A stretch of 64,000 nucleotides of DNA from Rhodococcus ruber (GCF_027270735.1 NZ_JAPWIJ010000002.1:1-64000); one strand, 5' to 3'; shown: positions 52,953 through 63,170, counted from the stretch's first letter. Made by a program: numbers and translations. The notes: generated by a model from the letters alone, not told the origin.

Positions 52953-55078
52953 TATGCACGTGCGCCGGAGGCGCTCACGATCCACGCGTACTCGAAGGCC
53001 GCCTCTTTCCACTTCTCGTAGCGTCCGCTCACGCCGCCGTGGCCGGCGCTCATTTCGGTCTTGAGCAGCAGATCCGAGTCCCCCGTCTTCGTGGCACGAA
53101 GGGCCGCAACCCATTTGGCAGGTTCGACGTACAGGACGCGGGTGTCGTTGATGGACGTGATCGCCAGGATCGACGGGTAGTCCTTGGCCTCGACGTTCTC
53201 GTAGGGGCTGTACGACTTCATGTATTCGTACACCTCCTTGTCCGCCAACGGGTTTCCCCACTCGTCCCATTCGATGACCGTCAGCGGCAACGACGGGTCG
53301 AGGATGGAGGTGAGCGGATCCACGAACGGAACGTTGGCGAGGATGCCGTTGAACAGCTCGGGTGCCAAGTTGGCCACCGCACCCATGAGCAGACCGCCTG
53401 CGCTACCGCCGTCGGCGACCAGATGCTTCGGTGAGGTGCGGCCGGTGTCGATGAGATGCTGTGCAGCAGCGACGAAGTCGGTGAAGGTATTCTTCTTCTT
53501 CAGCGTCTTGCCGTTGTCGTACCAGTGGCGACCCATCTCGCCGCCGCCGCGCACGTGTGCGACGACGAAGACGATGCCGCGGTCGAGCAGAGACAACCTC
53601 GCGACCGAGAACGACGGGTCCATCGACGCCTCGTACGATCCGTAGCCGTACAGCAACGTGGGAGCCGGGCCCTCGGGGACGTCCTTGCGAGCGATGACCG
53701 ACAGCGGAATCTGCGTTCCGTCCGGCGCGGTGGCCCAATCTCTGTGCTGGACGTAGTCGCCGGCATCGAACTTACCAAGAACCGGCTGCGATTTGCGGAG
53801 CAGCAGTTCGCCGCTGGCGATGTCGAGGTCGTAGACCTGACCGGGGGTGATGAACGAGGTGTAGACCATCCGCAGAAGGGGCTGATCCCATTCGGGGTTC
53901 GAGCCGGCTCCGACCGAATAGAGCTCCTCGTCGAACTCCAGCTCGCGGTATTCGCCGTACCCCTCGTCGGTCAGCGGCCAGATTGCCATGCGGGTCAACG
54001 CTTCTCGCCGGTAGGTGAAGATCAGGTGGCCGGCGAAGGCGTCGATGTCCTCGACACGGACGTCGCCCTGATGCGGAACCAGAGTGCGCTGATCGAGCGG
54101 GTCGGAGACCGGGGCCTCGGCGAGCAGAAAGTTCTCGGCCTTCTCTCCCTCCGTGCCCCAGCCGTTGACCGAACCGTTGTGGGTGATGAGGAAGCGATCC
54201 TCACCGGCCACGACGGCGTGTTCGATGCTGTACTCGATGCCGTCCGTGCGCGGCAGTACGACGCGGAACTCGCCCTCGGGATCGGTGGATTCCAGGACGA
54301 GGCACTCGGAGGTGATCTTGGAACCGACCCAGATCATCAGGTACTTCTCGCTACGGGTGGAACCGAAGCCGACCCAGTAGCTTTCGTCGGGCTCGTGAAA
54401 GACCTTGACGTCCGCGGCCTTACCGAGGGTGTGTCGCCAGACGGTGTCGGGACGCCAGGATTCGTCGACCGTCAGGTAGAAGACGTGCGTGGCGTCTGCG
54501 GTCCAGGTGGCTCCCGGCGCGACGTTCTCGATGGTGTCGGCCAGCAGTTCTCCGGTTTCGAGGTTCTTGAAGCGCAGTGTGTACCGCTCGTCGCCCTCGG
54601 TGTCGGTCGAGTACGCCAGCAGCGTGCCGTCGAGGCTGATCGAGAACGCACCGAGGGAGAAGAAGTCGTGCCCCTCCGCCTCGACGTTGGCGTCGAGCAA
54701 GACCTGCTCACCGGGAACGTCCACGTCGGACGACAGCGTCGGCGGTGTCCAGTCGTCGGGCGAGTCGACGGGGCAACGGCATTGGAGGCCGTACGACTTT
54801 CCCTCGACGGTGCGCGAGTAGTACCACCACTGGCCCATGCGCGTCGGGACGGACAGGTCGGTCTCCTGGGTTCGCGATTTGATCTCGTCGAAGATCTTGC
54901 CGCGGAGTGATTCCAGTCCGGCCGTCTGCTGCTGGGTGTAGGCGTTCTCGGCTTCGAGGTAGGCGATCACCTCGGGGTCTTCCTTGGCGCGCAACCACTC
55001 GTAATTGTCGATGAACGTGTCGCCGTGATGGGTGCGCTCCAGCGGCACCTTCTTGGCAATGGGAGGGGTGATCGTCAT
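52952..55078 (-). CDS. ptrB: Oligopeptidase B (S9 prolyl oligopeptidase family)
   Basis: A cytoplasmic serine peptidase cleaving short peptides after basic residues. The 708 residues comprise a seven-bladed beta-propeller and an alpha/beta-hydrolase domain with the nucleophile in [12 protein letters not shown] (about 558), and the late His in [11 protein letters not shown]. It is a single intact chain, whereas M. tuberculosis has it split in two annotated genes (ptrBa/ptrBb). ATG 55078 overlaps the purC stop (ATGA). Confidence 0.95.
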   Translation of the reverse strand: MTITPPIAKKVPLERTHHGDTFIDNYEWLRAKEDPEVIAYLEAENAYTQQQTAGLESLRGKIFDEIKSRTQETDLSVPTRMGQWWYYSRTVEGKSYGLQCRCPVDSPDDWTPPTLSSDVDVPGEQVLLDANVEAEGHDFFSLGAFSISLDGTLLAYSTDTEGDERYTLRFKNLETGELLADTIENVAPGATWTADATHVFYLTVDESWRPDTVWRHTLGKAADVKVFHEPDESYWVGFGSTRSEKYLMIWVGSKITSECLVLESTDPEGEFRVVLPRTDGIEYSIEHAVVAGEDRFLITHNGSVNGWGTEGEKAENFLLAEAPVSDPLDQRTLVPHQGDVRVEDIDAFAGHLIFTYRREALTRMAIWPLTDEGYGEYRELEFDEELYSVGAGSNPEWDQPLLRMVYTSFITPGQVYDLDIASGELLLRKSQPVLGKFDAGDYVQHRDWATAPDGTQIPLSVIARKDVPEGPAPTLLYGYGSYEASMDPSFSVARLSLLDRGIVFVVAHVRGGGEMGRHWYDNGKTLKKKNTFTDFVAAAQHLIDTGRTSPKHLVADGGSAGGLLMGAVANLAPELFNGILANVPFVDPLTSILDPSLPLTVIEWDEWGNPLADKEVYEYMKSYSPYENVEAKDYPSILAITSINDTRVLYVEPAKWVAALRATKTGDSDLLLKTEMSAGHGGVSGRYEKWKEAAFEYAWIVSASGARA

Positions 55079-55959
55079 GGCGTGACCCAATCGTCGAAGT
55101 TCAGGCCCGAGATGCGCTCGTAGGCCTCGATGTAGCGGCTGCGTGTCGCGGCGACGATGTCGTCCGGCAACGGAGGTGGCGGGGTGTCGGATGCGCGGTC
55201 CCACCCGGATTCACCGGTCAACCAGTCGCGGACGAACTGCTTGTCGAAGCTCGGCTGGACGCGACCTTCCTGGTACGAATCGGCAGGCCAGTAGCGGGAC
55301 GAGTCGGGAGTGAGCACCTCGTCGGCGAGCACGAGATTGCCGTCGGCGTCGGTACCGAACTCGAACTTGGTGTCCGCGAGAATGATTCCGCGTTCCAGCG
55401 CGAAGTTTGCTGCGCGCGAGTAGATCTCGATGGTGTCCTCGCGCAACTTGAAGGCCAGCTCGGCACCGACCTGCTCGACGGCCTGGTCGAAGGTGATGTT
55501 CTCGTCGTGATCGCCGAGTGCTGCTTTTGCGGCGGGGGTGAAGATCACCTCGTCGAGTTTGCTCGATTCGATCAGGCCGGGCGGCAGCTCGACTCCGCAG
55601 ACGGCTCCGGTGGCGTTGTAATCGGTCAGACCTGAGCCGGTGAGGTAGCCGCGAGCGACACATTCGATCGGCACCATGTTCAGCTTCTTCACCACCAGGG
55701 CGCGGCCGAGCAGTTCGGCCGGGATGCGTTCGTCGAGCGGATCTCCGGCCAGGTGGTTTACGCCGCCGAGCTCCTCGAAGAAGAACACGCTCATCGCCGT
55801 CAGCACCCGTCCCTTGTCCGGGATCGGGGTGTCGAGGATGTGGTCGTACGCCGAGATGCGGTCGCTCGCGACGAGCAGCAGATGCGCGTCGTCGATTATG
55901 TACAGATCGCGGACCTTGCCGCCGGCCAGATGCTCGTAGCTACTCAATGATGGTCGCAC
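55075..55959 (-). CDS. purC: SAICAR synthase
   Basis: PurC joins CAIR and aspartate with ATP (step 8 of purine synthesis). The 294 residues contain [53 protein letters not shown] and LADTKFEFG. The GTG at 55959 ([10 protein letters not shown]) matches the usual PurC start; a TAGTGT hexamer ends eight bases before it, so the message may be leaderless. A GTG four codons upstream is the alternative. Confidence 0.96.
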   Translation of the reverse strand: MRPSLSSYEHLAGGKVRDLYIIDDAHLLLVASDRISAYDHILDTPIPDKGRVLTAMSVFFFEELGGVNHLAGDPLDERIPAELLGRALVVKKLNMVPIECVARGYLTGSGLTDYNATGAVCGVELPPGLIESSKLDEVIFTPAAKAALGDHDENITFDQAVEQVGAELAFKLREDTIEIYSRAANFALERGIILADTKFEFGTDADGNLVLADEVLTPDSSRYWPADSYQEGRVQPSFDKQFVRDWLTGESGWDRASDTPPPPLPDDIVAATRSRYIEAYERISGLNFDDWVTP

Positions 55960-56022
55960 GGTGCTCAACACTATCTGGGCCGGTGCCGCCGCGTCGGCAG
56001 GCAGGGATCACAATGAGTAGCA

Positions 56023-57426
56023 ATGGCAACGACCGAATCGACCCCGGACATCGGATTCCGCTCCGAACGCGGTCCCATCCTGATCGCGCTGATGCTCAGC
56101 TCGTCGCTGGTTGCGCTGGACGCGACGATCATCGCTACTGCTGTGCTCACCATCGTCGGCGACCTCGGCGGGTTCGCGCAGTTCCCGTGGTTGTTCTCTA
56201 TCTATCTGCTGGCACAGGCGGTCTCGGTGCCGCTCTACGGCAAATTGTCCGATCTGTTCGGGCGCAAGAAGATCATGGTGTTCGGCATCGCGGTGTTCTG
56301 CCTGGGCTCGATTCTGTGCGGCCTGGCGTGGAGCATGCCTGCTCTTATTGCTTTCCGCGCGATTCAGGGACTCGGTGCGGGTGCCGTCCAGCCGATGTCC
56401 ATCACCATCGCAGGCGACATCTACACGCTGCCCGAGCGCGCCAAAGTGCAGGGCTACCTGGCCAGCGTGTGGGCGATCTCGTCGGTGCTCGGCCCCGCCC
56501 TCGGTGGCGTCTTCTCCGAGTACCTGTCGTGGCGATGGATCTTCTTCATCAACATTCCTCTGTGCGCGGTGGCGGCTTACATGTTGCTGCGCAAATTCGA
56601 GGAAGGCGCAGTCGAACGCGCCAAGCCGAAGATCGATTACCTCGGTGCAGCTCTGCTCACCGTCGGCGCGACGATGGTGCTCCTCGGCCTGCTCGAAGGC
56701 GGCCAGTCCTGGGCCTGGGGTTCGCCGATCAGCATCGCGATCTTCGTCGTGGGCTTCCTGCTGCTGGCGGTGTTCGCGTGGGTCGAGTCCCGCGCCGAGG
56801 AGCCGATCCTGCCGCTGTGGGTGTTCACCCGGCGGGTGCTGGTGGTCAGCAGCTTCATCTCGTTGCTCGTCGGCGCATTGATCCTGGGACTGACGTCCTA
56901 CGTACCGACCTTCGTACAGGGCGTTTTCGGCACCGGAGCCATCATCGCCGGCTTCTCGCTGTCCACGCTGACTCTCGGTTGGCCGATCGCGGCATCCCAG
57001 TCCGGACGGGTGTATCTCCGTTTCGGCTTCCGCACGACGGCCGTGGTCGGCGGTTCGATCGGGATCGTGGGTACGGCACTGACGACTCTGCTCGACGCCG
57101 ATTCGCAGATCTGGCACGTCGCGGCGATGTGCTTCGTCATCGGCCTCGGCATGGGGTTGATCGCGAGCCCCACGTTGATCGCCGCACAGTCGAGCGTCGA
57201 TTGGGCCGAACGCGGCGTCGTCACCTCCACCAATATGTTCGCCCGCTCCCTCGGTAGCGCGGTCGGTGTTGCGGTCTTCGGTGCCATCGTCAACGCCCGT
57301 GTGTCCGGAGATCCAGAGCCCGAACAACTGTCCGACGCCATCCATCTGGTCTTCATCGGAGTGCTGGTCGCCGCCGTCCTGATGACCGTCGCGGCTGTAC
57401 TGATGCCGAAGCGTGCGGCAAAGTAG
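56023..57426 (+). CDS. MFS drug:proton antiporter (DHA2/EmrB-like)
   Basis: A 467-residue membrane protein with 12 or more helices. It has the early motif LMLSSSLVALDATIIATAVLTI, motif A GKLSDLFGRKK and motif C-like SVWAISSVLGPALGGVF. The length is below the typical 14-helix DHA2 protein. It corresponds to Rv0783c (emrB) by position, next to ptrB and purC. Drug specificity is unknown. Confidence 0.9.
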   Translation: MATTESTPDIGFRSERGPILIALMLSSSLVALDATIIATAVLTIVGDLGGFAQFPWLFSIYLLAQAVSVPLYGKLSDLFGRKKIMVFGIAVFCLGSILCGLAWSMPALIAFRAIQGLGAGAVQPMSITIAGDIYTLPERAKVQGYLASVWAISSVLGPALGGVFSEYLSWRWIFFINIPLCAVAAYMLLRKFEEGAVERAKPKIDYLGAALLTVGATMVLLGLLEGGQSWAWGSPISIAIFVVGFLLLAVFAWVESRAEEPILPLWVFTRRVLVVSSFISLLVGALILGLTSYVPTFVQGVFGTGAIIAGFSLSTLTLGWPIAASQSGRVYLRFGFRTTAVVGGSIGIVGTALTTLLDADSQIWHVAAMCFVIGLGMGLIASPTLIAAQSSVDWAERGVVTSTNMFARSLGSAVGVAVFGAIVNARVSGDPEPEQLSDAIHLVFIGVLVAAVLMTVAAVLMPKRAAK

Positions 57427-57436
57427 CGTTCTCTGT

Positions 57437-58003
57437 ATGTCCATCATTCACCGCGCCACGCTCGTTCCCTCGAAGCTGGACGCGATTGCGGCCTGGATTC
57501 CGACGCAGGAGTGGGCAGCTCAAAGTGATACCACCGGCCTCGAGGCCGTCGGCGCATATCGTTTCGACGATCCGGCCGGAGACGTCGGCGTCGAAACCCA
57601 TCTCGTGCGGACGGCGTCGGGCACGGTATTTCAGGTACCCCTGACGTACCGCAGTGCCCCACTCGACGGAGCCGAGGCCTATCTCGTTGCCACGATGGAC
57701 CATTCGGTGCTGGGCACGCGTTGGGTCTACGACGGCGTCGGAGACCCGGTGTACGTGACAGTGACCACCGCGGCCATCGTCGACGGCGCCGAACAGGCGG
57801 AACTGGTGGTGCACTCGCCCGATGGTTCTCGAACGGTACGCGAATCCACTACGCGGGTCCGGGGTACCGGTGGGCACCCGTCGACGTCACCGCGCCTGTA
57901 TGTCCGCCGGGTGATCGACGCTACTGCCACCGAGCTGCCACACCTGTCCGGTACCTGGCCCGGCCAGGAGGCTCCGATCCCGCTCGTGGAGTTGCATCCC
58001 TGA
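57437..58003 (+). CDS. Maltokinase N-terminal-cap-like protein
   Basis: A 188-residue stand-alone protein resembling the N-terminal cap domain of maltokinases: MSIIHRATLVPSKLDAIAAWIPTQEW, VGAYRFDDPAGDVGVETHLV and QVPLTYRSAPLDGAEAYLVATMDHSVLGTRWVYDG. There is no kinase domain, so it is not an enzyme of that kind by itself. A TAGCGT hexamer at 57424-57429 overlaps the MFS stop and ends seven bases before the ATG, suggesting a leaderless transcript. Confidence 0.8.
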   Translation: MSIIHRATLVPSKLDAIAAWIPTQEWAAQSDTTGLEAVGAYRFDDPAGDVGVETHLVRTASGTVFQVPLTYRSAPLDGAEAYLVATMDHSVLGTRWVYDGVGDPVYVTVTTAAIVDGAEQAELVVHSPDGSRTVRESTTRVRGTGGHPSTSPRLYVRRVIDATATELPHLSGTWPGQEAPIPLVELHP

Positions 58004-58056
58004 GCAGTACCCGTCCGGGTGATTGAACGACCACCCGCCCGGGCATTACCGCCCTC

Positions 58057-59250
58057 ATGACTTCTCGTGTTCTCGTCACCGGTGCCAGCATCGCCGGACC
58101 CACGGTGGCCTTCTGGCTCGACAAAGCCGGCTACGACGTCACCGTCGTCGAACGCGCTCCACACTTGCGGCACGGCGGCCAGAACATCGACGTTCGCGGA
58201 TCGGGCCGTGAGGTGCTGCGCCGGATGGGCATGGACGCGACGTTGCTCGCCAACGGCACCACCGAGAAGGGCACCCGGTTCGTCGACGACAACGATGCCA
58301 CCATCGCCGCTTTCCCGGCCGGCGACGGCTCCTACGACGGACCGACGGCGGAGTTGGAGATTCTGCGCGGCGAGTTCGCTCGGATTCTCGTGGAATCAGC
58401 CGGTCCGAGAACCGAGTACCGATACGGCGATCGCGTGGTCGGCGTGGCTCAGGATGCCGACGGCGTCGATGTCACGTTCGCGTCGAACGCATCGGAGAGG
58501 TTCGATGTCGTCCTATTTGCCGACGGGATCCGTTCCAGCAGCAGAGAATTGGCGTTTCCTGGCGAGGCCGAAACCACGCCGGTCGGCCTGTATACCGCCT
58601 ACGGGGTGTTGCCGAAGGGGCCGAGCGACGACGGCTGGTGGCGTTGGTGCAACGCCCCCGGATCCAGAGTCGCCAATCTTCGCCCGGACAACCTCGGCAC
58701 GACGCGTTTCAGCCTGTCCTGGGTGTCCGACGACGGCGGGTACGAAGGCGCGTCCACCGAAGAGGTCATTGCCGCCTTGCGCGCGAAGTTTGCCGACGTC
58801 GGCTGGGAAGTGCCCCGAATTCTCGACTCGCTCGGACCGGATTCGGAACTCTACGTCGACTACCTCGCGCAGGTGAAGGCCCCACGTTGGTCGAACGGCA
58901 GAATCGGGATGCTCGGCGACGCCGCCTGGTGCGCAACGCCGTTGAGCGGAATGGGCACCACGTTGTCGGTCACCGGTGCCTACGTCCTCGCCGGTGAACT
59001 CGCCCGGGCCGAGGACCATCGCGCCGGCTTCGAGGCCTTCGAGACGCGGATGCGGCCGTTCGTCGAGCAGGCTCAGAAGCTGCCGCCCGGCGTGCCTCGC
59101 GTCGCGCATCCGAAGACCGCTGCGGGAGTGGCCGCGTTCCGCGGGGTACTTCGCCTCGCCGGATCCAAGCCCGTGCAAGCGGTCACCAGCAAATTCCTCG
59201 GTCCCGACGCGGCGACGTTGGAATTGCCGCACTACGTATTCCAGGGTTAG
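58057..59250 (+). CDS. FAD-dependent monooxygenase (PHBH-like)
   Basis: A 397-residue group A flavoprotein monooxygenase. The FAD-binding fingerprint is a variant GASIAGPTVAFWL (about 9-21) with Glu in VVERAP, and the second FAD motif is GMLGDAAWCATPLSGMGTTLSV (about 287-308). Tetracycline- and aromatic-hydroxylating enzymes share this layout; the substrate is unknown. Its stop overlaps the convergent siderophore-interacting protein stop by four bases. Confidence 0.92.
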   Translation: MTSRVLVTGASIAGPTVAFWLDKAGYDVTVVERAPHLRHGGQNIDVRGSGREVLRRMGMDATLLANGTTEKGTRFVDDNDATIAAFPAGDGSYDGPTAELEILRGEFARILVESAGPRTEYRYGDRVVGVAQDADGVDVTFASNASERFDVVLFADGIRSSSRELAFPGEAETTPVGLYTAYGVLPKGPSDDGWWRWCNAPGSRVANLRPDNLGTTRFSLSWVSDDGGYEGASTEEVIAALRAKFADVGWEVPRILDSLGPDSELYVDYLAQVKAPRWSNGRIGMLGDAAWCATPLSGMGTTLSVTGAYVLAGELARAEDHRAGFEAFETRMRPFVEQAQKLPPGVPRVAHPKTAAGVAAFRGVLRLAGSKPVQAVTSKFLGPDAATLELPHYVFQG

Positions 59251-60140
59251 AGCCCGACCCGCTCGAGCAGCGCGTCGAATGCCTCACTGGCTTCCTGCTC
59301 GGTGCGGCCGGATTCGATGACGCCGTTGTAGACCGCCAGCGCTTCTTCCTGGTACTGCTTGTACTTCTCGAGCCACTTCTCGGAATCTGCCCGCCAGTAT
59401 CCGATGATGTCGAAATGCGCTATGTCGTAGCCCAATTCCTTACGGAAGTACTTGCGCACCCGACGCGAGGACGACGCCTCACCGGCGAACCACACGTAGC
59501 CGCGTCCTTCGGGTAATGGGTACGCCAACGCGGCGTCGTCGAGAACGCTTGCGCTGTCTCCGTTTCCGGAACCGATGCGCCAATCGAACGTGACGTCGGC
59601 CGCGGTTTCGATGGATTGGATGTCGCCGCGCTCGAGCACCTCGACGATGGCGTGAGCCTTGGCCCCGGCCGGCAACTGTTCGACGAGCCGCCCGAGTGCG
59701 GGCAACCCGGTCATGTCGGCCACCAGCAGCAGCCATTCGACGTCGGCGGGAGGCGAGTACCAGGATCGCGGACGCGTGAAAAGCACCGTCTGCCCCGGGG
59801 TGGCCTGCTGCGCCCAGGTTGCCGCGACCCCACCCTCGTGTGCGAAGAAGTCGATGGTCAATTCACCGCGTTCCTCGTCGAGACGGCGAATGGTGTAGTT
59901 GCGGCCCTCCGGTGCGTTCTCGAGACCGTGGAACCACCACACGCCGTCGACCTCGGTCATCGGCGGCGGCGTCGTTTCCCCCGCCCGAGGGAAATAGACA
60001 CCGACACATTCGTCGGGCACCCCGAGTGTGCGGTAGCCGGCGACATGCTCGCCGCCGAACGTCACGCGCACCATGTGCACGGTCAGCCGTTCCACCGCAA
60101 CGACGTCGGCGTAGTAGAAGCCAACCGATCCTTCACTCAT
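59247..60140 (-). CDS. Siderophore-interacting protein (ferric-siderophore reductase)
   Basis: A cytoplasmic FAD/NADPH-dependent ferric-siderophore reductase of the SIP (ViuB-like) family that releases iron from imported siderophores. The 297 residues have the FAD motif GRNYTIRRLD, the second half IDFFAHEGGVAATWA and the conserved YVWFAGEASSSRRVRKYFRKELG. It lies 47 bases after the SIP-methyltransferase fusion on the same strand. Confidence 0.94.
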   Translation of the reverse strand: MSEGSVGFYYADVVAVERLTVHMVRVTFGGEHVAGYRTLGVPDECVGVYFPRAGETTPPPMTEVDGVWWFHGLENAPEGRNYTIRRLDEERGELTIDFFAHEGGVAATWAQQATPGQTVLFTRPRSWYSPPADVEWLLLVADMTGLPALGRLVEQLPAGAKAHAIVEVLERGDIQSIETAADVTFDWRIGSGNGDSASVLDDAALAYPLPEGRGYVWFAGEASSSRRVRKYFRKELGYDIAHFDIIGYWRADSEKWLEKYKQYQEEALAVYNGVIESGRTEQEASEAFDALLERVGL

Positions 60141-60187
60141 CTTCGTCCTCGATACATATCTCGTCGTTTCTTCCGAGAACCCTCAGG

Positions 60188-62005
60188 CTAACCCCGGTAA
60201 GCATGTCCGCCGAACTCGGCGATGGTCGAGCCCCAACCCAACGATCCGAAACGGGGCGGCTCGAACCCCGACCCGACGACCAACTCCCGTACTTCCGCTG
60301 CAGTGCGACGACCCGAGCCGTACAGACACAGCCGCAACAGGTCGTCCTCTGTGTCGTGGTCATCGGTGGTGTCGGGATCGAGCAGGTCGGTGATCAGCAC
60401 CACCCGCCGCCCCGAATTCCCCAGTGCCTTCAGCAGCACTCGGGCATCGGCGTCGGGGTGAGAATCGAGCACGTCGGCCGCGATCACCAGATCGACAGGC
60501 TCGGCCAACGGAACGAATTCACTGGCGTCGATGCGTTCGACCAGGTCCCGACGCGACGGAGCCACATCGGCTGCCGTGCGATCGCCCTGAGCGGGGAGTC
60601 CGACGAGACGTAGCGTCAGGTCGGGGTGCATGCGCGCCAGAGTATCCGCGTACACACCACCGCCCTCGCCGTAGATTGCGACGGTCCGCATTCCCTCCAG
60701 GTCGACTGCATCGGGCAGCGCGGGCGCTAGATACACGGCACCGAATGCTGCTTCTTCGTGAAAGTCAGCGGCGAACCCGTACTCGCTCATCTTGTCGACG
60801 AAGCCGTGCTGCCGCGCCGGTGCCCCGCTACGTACGGTGTCGAGAAGGCCGAGGAACGCCATGTCCAGTCGTGAATGAATCCTGTCGAAATTCAACGACC
60901 GAGTGACGAAGGCGTCCGGGTCGCTGAGAAGCGCACCCATCTCGGAGAGTCCGAAACGGGTGCCGTCGGTGGTCAACAGTCCCATCAGAACCAGATGCCG
61001 CAGTAGCTTGGCGCTGGCACCGGGATGCGTCGAACACTGGGCTGCGATGTCCGACGGCGTGCCCGCCCCGCCGTCGATCGCGGCGAAGATACCGACGGTG
61101 ACGGCGGTACGAATGGCGAACGGCGGCAACAACTCCGACAATTCGTGCAGCTGGGCATCGGGATCCGACTCCGCCGATGATCCGACGGCTGCGATCTCGC
61201 GTCGCTTCCAGTACCCGGTGATCTCGACGAATTGCTTCGCAATTTCCTTGTCCACCTTGGCCCAGCGACGCAGGGGTTTGATCGTCGACGCCTCCCCCGC
61301 CACCCACAGGTATGGCTGTCCGGGACGCCACTGCGCACGCTGCACCGTCTCCACCAAGCGTGACTCGCCGCCACTGTCGGTCCGACAGAGCCAGGTGATA
61401 TCCACCGGCGCAGCGCTTGTCAGCTCTTGCCGGTGTGCGTGCTCGGAAACCTCGATGACCACCGTGGCAGGTAGATCGGCGGGCAACTTCTCCAGACAGT
61501 GCGCGATTGCGGGCAACGCAGTCTCGTCGCCGGCGATCAACATCCAGTCGACGCCGACGGGCAGTCCGGCCGAATGCTTGGGTCCGGCAACGAGAATCTT
61601 CTCGCCGGGCCGGACCGTGTCGGCCCAGTCGGCTGCCAGTCCACCCTCGTGGGCGGCGAAGTCGAGAGCCATCTCGCGGCGCACGTCATCGAAACGGCGC
61701 ACCGTGTAGGTCCGGCCGTACGGGAACGATCCCGGTGGCCAGTCGACCGTTCCGTCACCCGCGTTCTCGGGCACCGGAAACGGCAGCTTACCGGTGATCG
61801 GATCCACCGGAAGGACTTTGACGTCGTCATCGAATCCGGTGCTACACACCGGTGGCAGCTCGACGCCGTCACGCACATGCGCATCCATCGACGGACCGCC
61901 CACGACGACGCGCCGCATCCCGGGCGTCACGTCTTCCACGGCCAGTACGTCGAGTTCCCGCACACAGATCGGAAAAACTCGAAGCTCGCGGACGGTCCCC
62001 GCCAT
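60188..62005 (-). CDS. SIP reductase fused to a methyltransferase-like domain
   Basis: A 605-residue protein. Residues 1 to about 275 form a SIP ferric reductase (GRTYTVRRFDDV, LDFAAHEGGLAADWAD, LWVAGEASTIKPLRRWA). Residues about 285 to 605 resemble an O-methyltransferase: an N-terminal winged-helix dimerisation part and a Rossmann part (TVAIYGEGGGVYADTLARMHPDLTLRLVGLP). The catalytic His of classical methyltransferases reads VLDSHPDADA, and the acidic residue after the second strand (LVGLP) is Gly, so the domain may not methylate. It belongs with the other iron genes downstream of an iron-box-like site. Confidence 0.9.
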   Translation of the reverse strand: MAGTVRELRVFPICVRELDVLAVEDVTPGMRRVVVGGPSMDAHVRDGVELPPVCSTGFDDDVKVLPVDPITGKLPFPVPENAGDGTVDWPPGSFPYGRTYTVRRFDDVRREMALDFAAHEGGLAADWADTVRPGEKILVAGPKHSAGLPVGVDWMLIAGDETALPAIAHCLEKLPADLPATVVIEVSEHAHRQELTSAAPVDITWLCRTDSGGESRLVETVQRAQWRPGQPYLWVAGEASTIKPLRRWAKVDKEIAKQFVEITGYWKRREIAAVGSSAESDPDAQLHELSELLPPFAIRTAVTVGIFAAIDGGAGTPSDIAAQCSTHPGASAKLLRHLVLMGLLTTDGTRFGLSEMGALLSDPDAFVTRSLNFDRIHSRLDMAFLGLLDTVRSGAPARQHGFVDKMSEYGFAADFHEEAAFGAVYLAPALPDAVDLEGMRTVAIYGEGGGVYADTLARMHPDLTLRLVGLPAQGDRTAADVAPSRRDLVERIDASEFVPLAEPVDLVIAADVLDSHPDADARVLLKALGNSGRRVVLITDLLDPDTTDDHDTEDDLLRLCLYGSGRRTAAEVRELVVGSGFEPPRFGSLGWGSTIAEFGGHAYRG

Positions 62006-62056
62006 CGAGGGCTCTCCTTCGGTCGAACGAATACGGTTGTTTCGTAACGATGTCGG

Positions 62057-63097
62057 CTATCCGGCGAACATCTGCTGGACGAGATCGAGCGTGCCCATCA
62101 CGCCGTCGTAGTCCGGGCGGTAGCTCGTGGCCGGAAGCTCGTACACCGTGCCGGACGTGAAAGCAGGTAGAGCGGCGTAGGCCGGATCTCCTTGCAGCTC
62201 GGCCAGACTGCGCCCGGCAACCGGAACCACGAACATCACCGGCGCACTCGCGATCGGCGCGAGCAGTTCGGGGCTGACCACAAATGAATCACCCGAGCCG
62301 TACAGCTCCGGGTTGTTCGCTTTGGTCATGACGTCGTCGGGCTCGAATCCGACCGACTCGAGCAACGTGGGCAATGCCGCGGTCTGCGGAATGAACGAGG
62401 GCTCGTTCGTGCTCAACGAGAGCAGGTACGACACCGGCGCGCCGGGAACGGCGATCGAATCCTTCACCTCGGAAACCCTGTCTTCGTACGCCGTCATCAG
62501 TGCCTCGACCTTGTCGGATTCACCGGCAGCCTCGGCGACCTCCTCGAGCTCGCCCTGCCAGGTAGTGACGCTCGACGGGACCAGGACGGTCGGTGCGATC
62601 TGGGTCAACTGCTCATATGATTGCTGCGCCAGAACAGCTGCGAAGCCTTGCCCTCCACCGATGATGAGATCGGGCGCGGCCTGTGCGATGGCTTCGAGGT
62701 CGAGCTGATCTCCGGCCGGCAACTCCAGAGTGCCTTGTGCCTGCGCCTTCTCGGCCCACTGCGGCGGAAAACCGCCGTCGAGATTGGTCACTCCGAGCAG
62801 CCGAGTGTCGGCGATGGTGACGGGAGCATCGAGAGTGAACAGGTAGCCCGCCAGGCCCGCGGACAGCACCGCAATGCGCTGGGGGTCCGCCGGAACGGTC
62901 ACCTCGCCCTGGTCGGTCGAGATCACCCGGGTGTCACTCGTAGATGTTCCCGCTCCCTCGTTCGATGCGGGCTCGGAGCTGCAGGCGGCCGAGCCGAGGG
63001 CGACGAGTGCCGCCGAGGCGAGGGCAACGACGCGAAGGGCCCGTCGCTCGGTATGGGTACGGCGACGGCCTGCTTCGGGCTGCTTCCAACTCGGCAC
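62057..63097 (-). CDS. Iron-siderophore ABC transporter binding lipoprotein
   Basis: A FhuD/FepB-type receptor of 346 residues. A basic N-terminus, hydrophobic stretch and lipobox GSAAC (Cys39) anchor it, and the class III fold shows RIAVLSAGLAGYLFTL, DLIIGGGQGFAAVLAQQSYEQLTQIAPTV and the helical linker. GTG 63097 has AAAGGA upstream. It lies 51 bases before the SIP fusion and after an iron-box-like site. No permease gene is present between it and the ATPase. Confidence 0.93.
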   Translation of the reverse strand: MPSWKQPEAGRRRTHTERRALRVVALASAALVALGSAACSSEPASNEGAGTSTSDTRVISTDQGEVTVPADPQRIAVLSAGLAGYLFTLDAPVTIADTRLLGVTNLDGGFPPQWAEKAQAQGTLELPAGDQLDLEAIAQAAPDLIIGGGQGFAAVLAQQSYEQLTQIAPTVLVPSSVTTWQGELEEVAEAAGESDKVEALMTAYEDRVSEVKDSIAVPGAPVSYLLSLSTNEPSFIPQTAALPTLLESVGFEPDDVMTKANNPELYGSGDSFVVSPELLAPIASAPVMFVVPVAGRSLAELQGDPAYAALPAFTSGTVYELPATSYRPDYDGVMGTLDLVQQMFAG

Positions 63098-63151
63098 TGA
63101 TGGATCCTTTCGAGATCTTCACTCGAACCCGAAGGTCCGTTTTGCCGAGTG

Positions 63152-63170
63152 TAAACCAAGGCTTACCTAC
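63152..63170 (-). promoter_or_regulatory. Iron-box-like site upstream of the siderophore-binding lipoprotein
   Basis: On the minus strand GTAGGTAAGCCTTGGTTTA matches 15 of 19 positions of the degenerate IdeR/DmdR box TWAGGTWAGSCTWACCTWA, with the first half near perfect. It lies 55 bases upstream of the GTG start, in the right place to repress under iron-replete conditions. It is a manual alignment. Confidence 0.55.

Noticed and set aside
60181-60193. AGGCTAACC, a half iron box, upstream of the SIP gene
   Set aside because: It overlaps the stop codon of the SIP-methyltransferase gene and only the one half matches; the other half has almost no similarity to the consensus.
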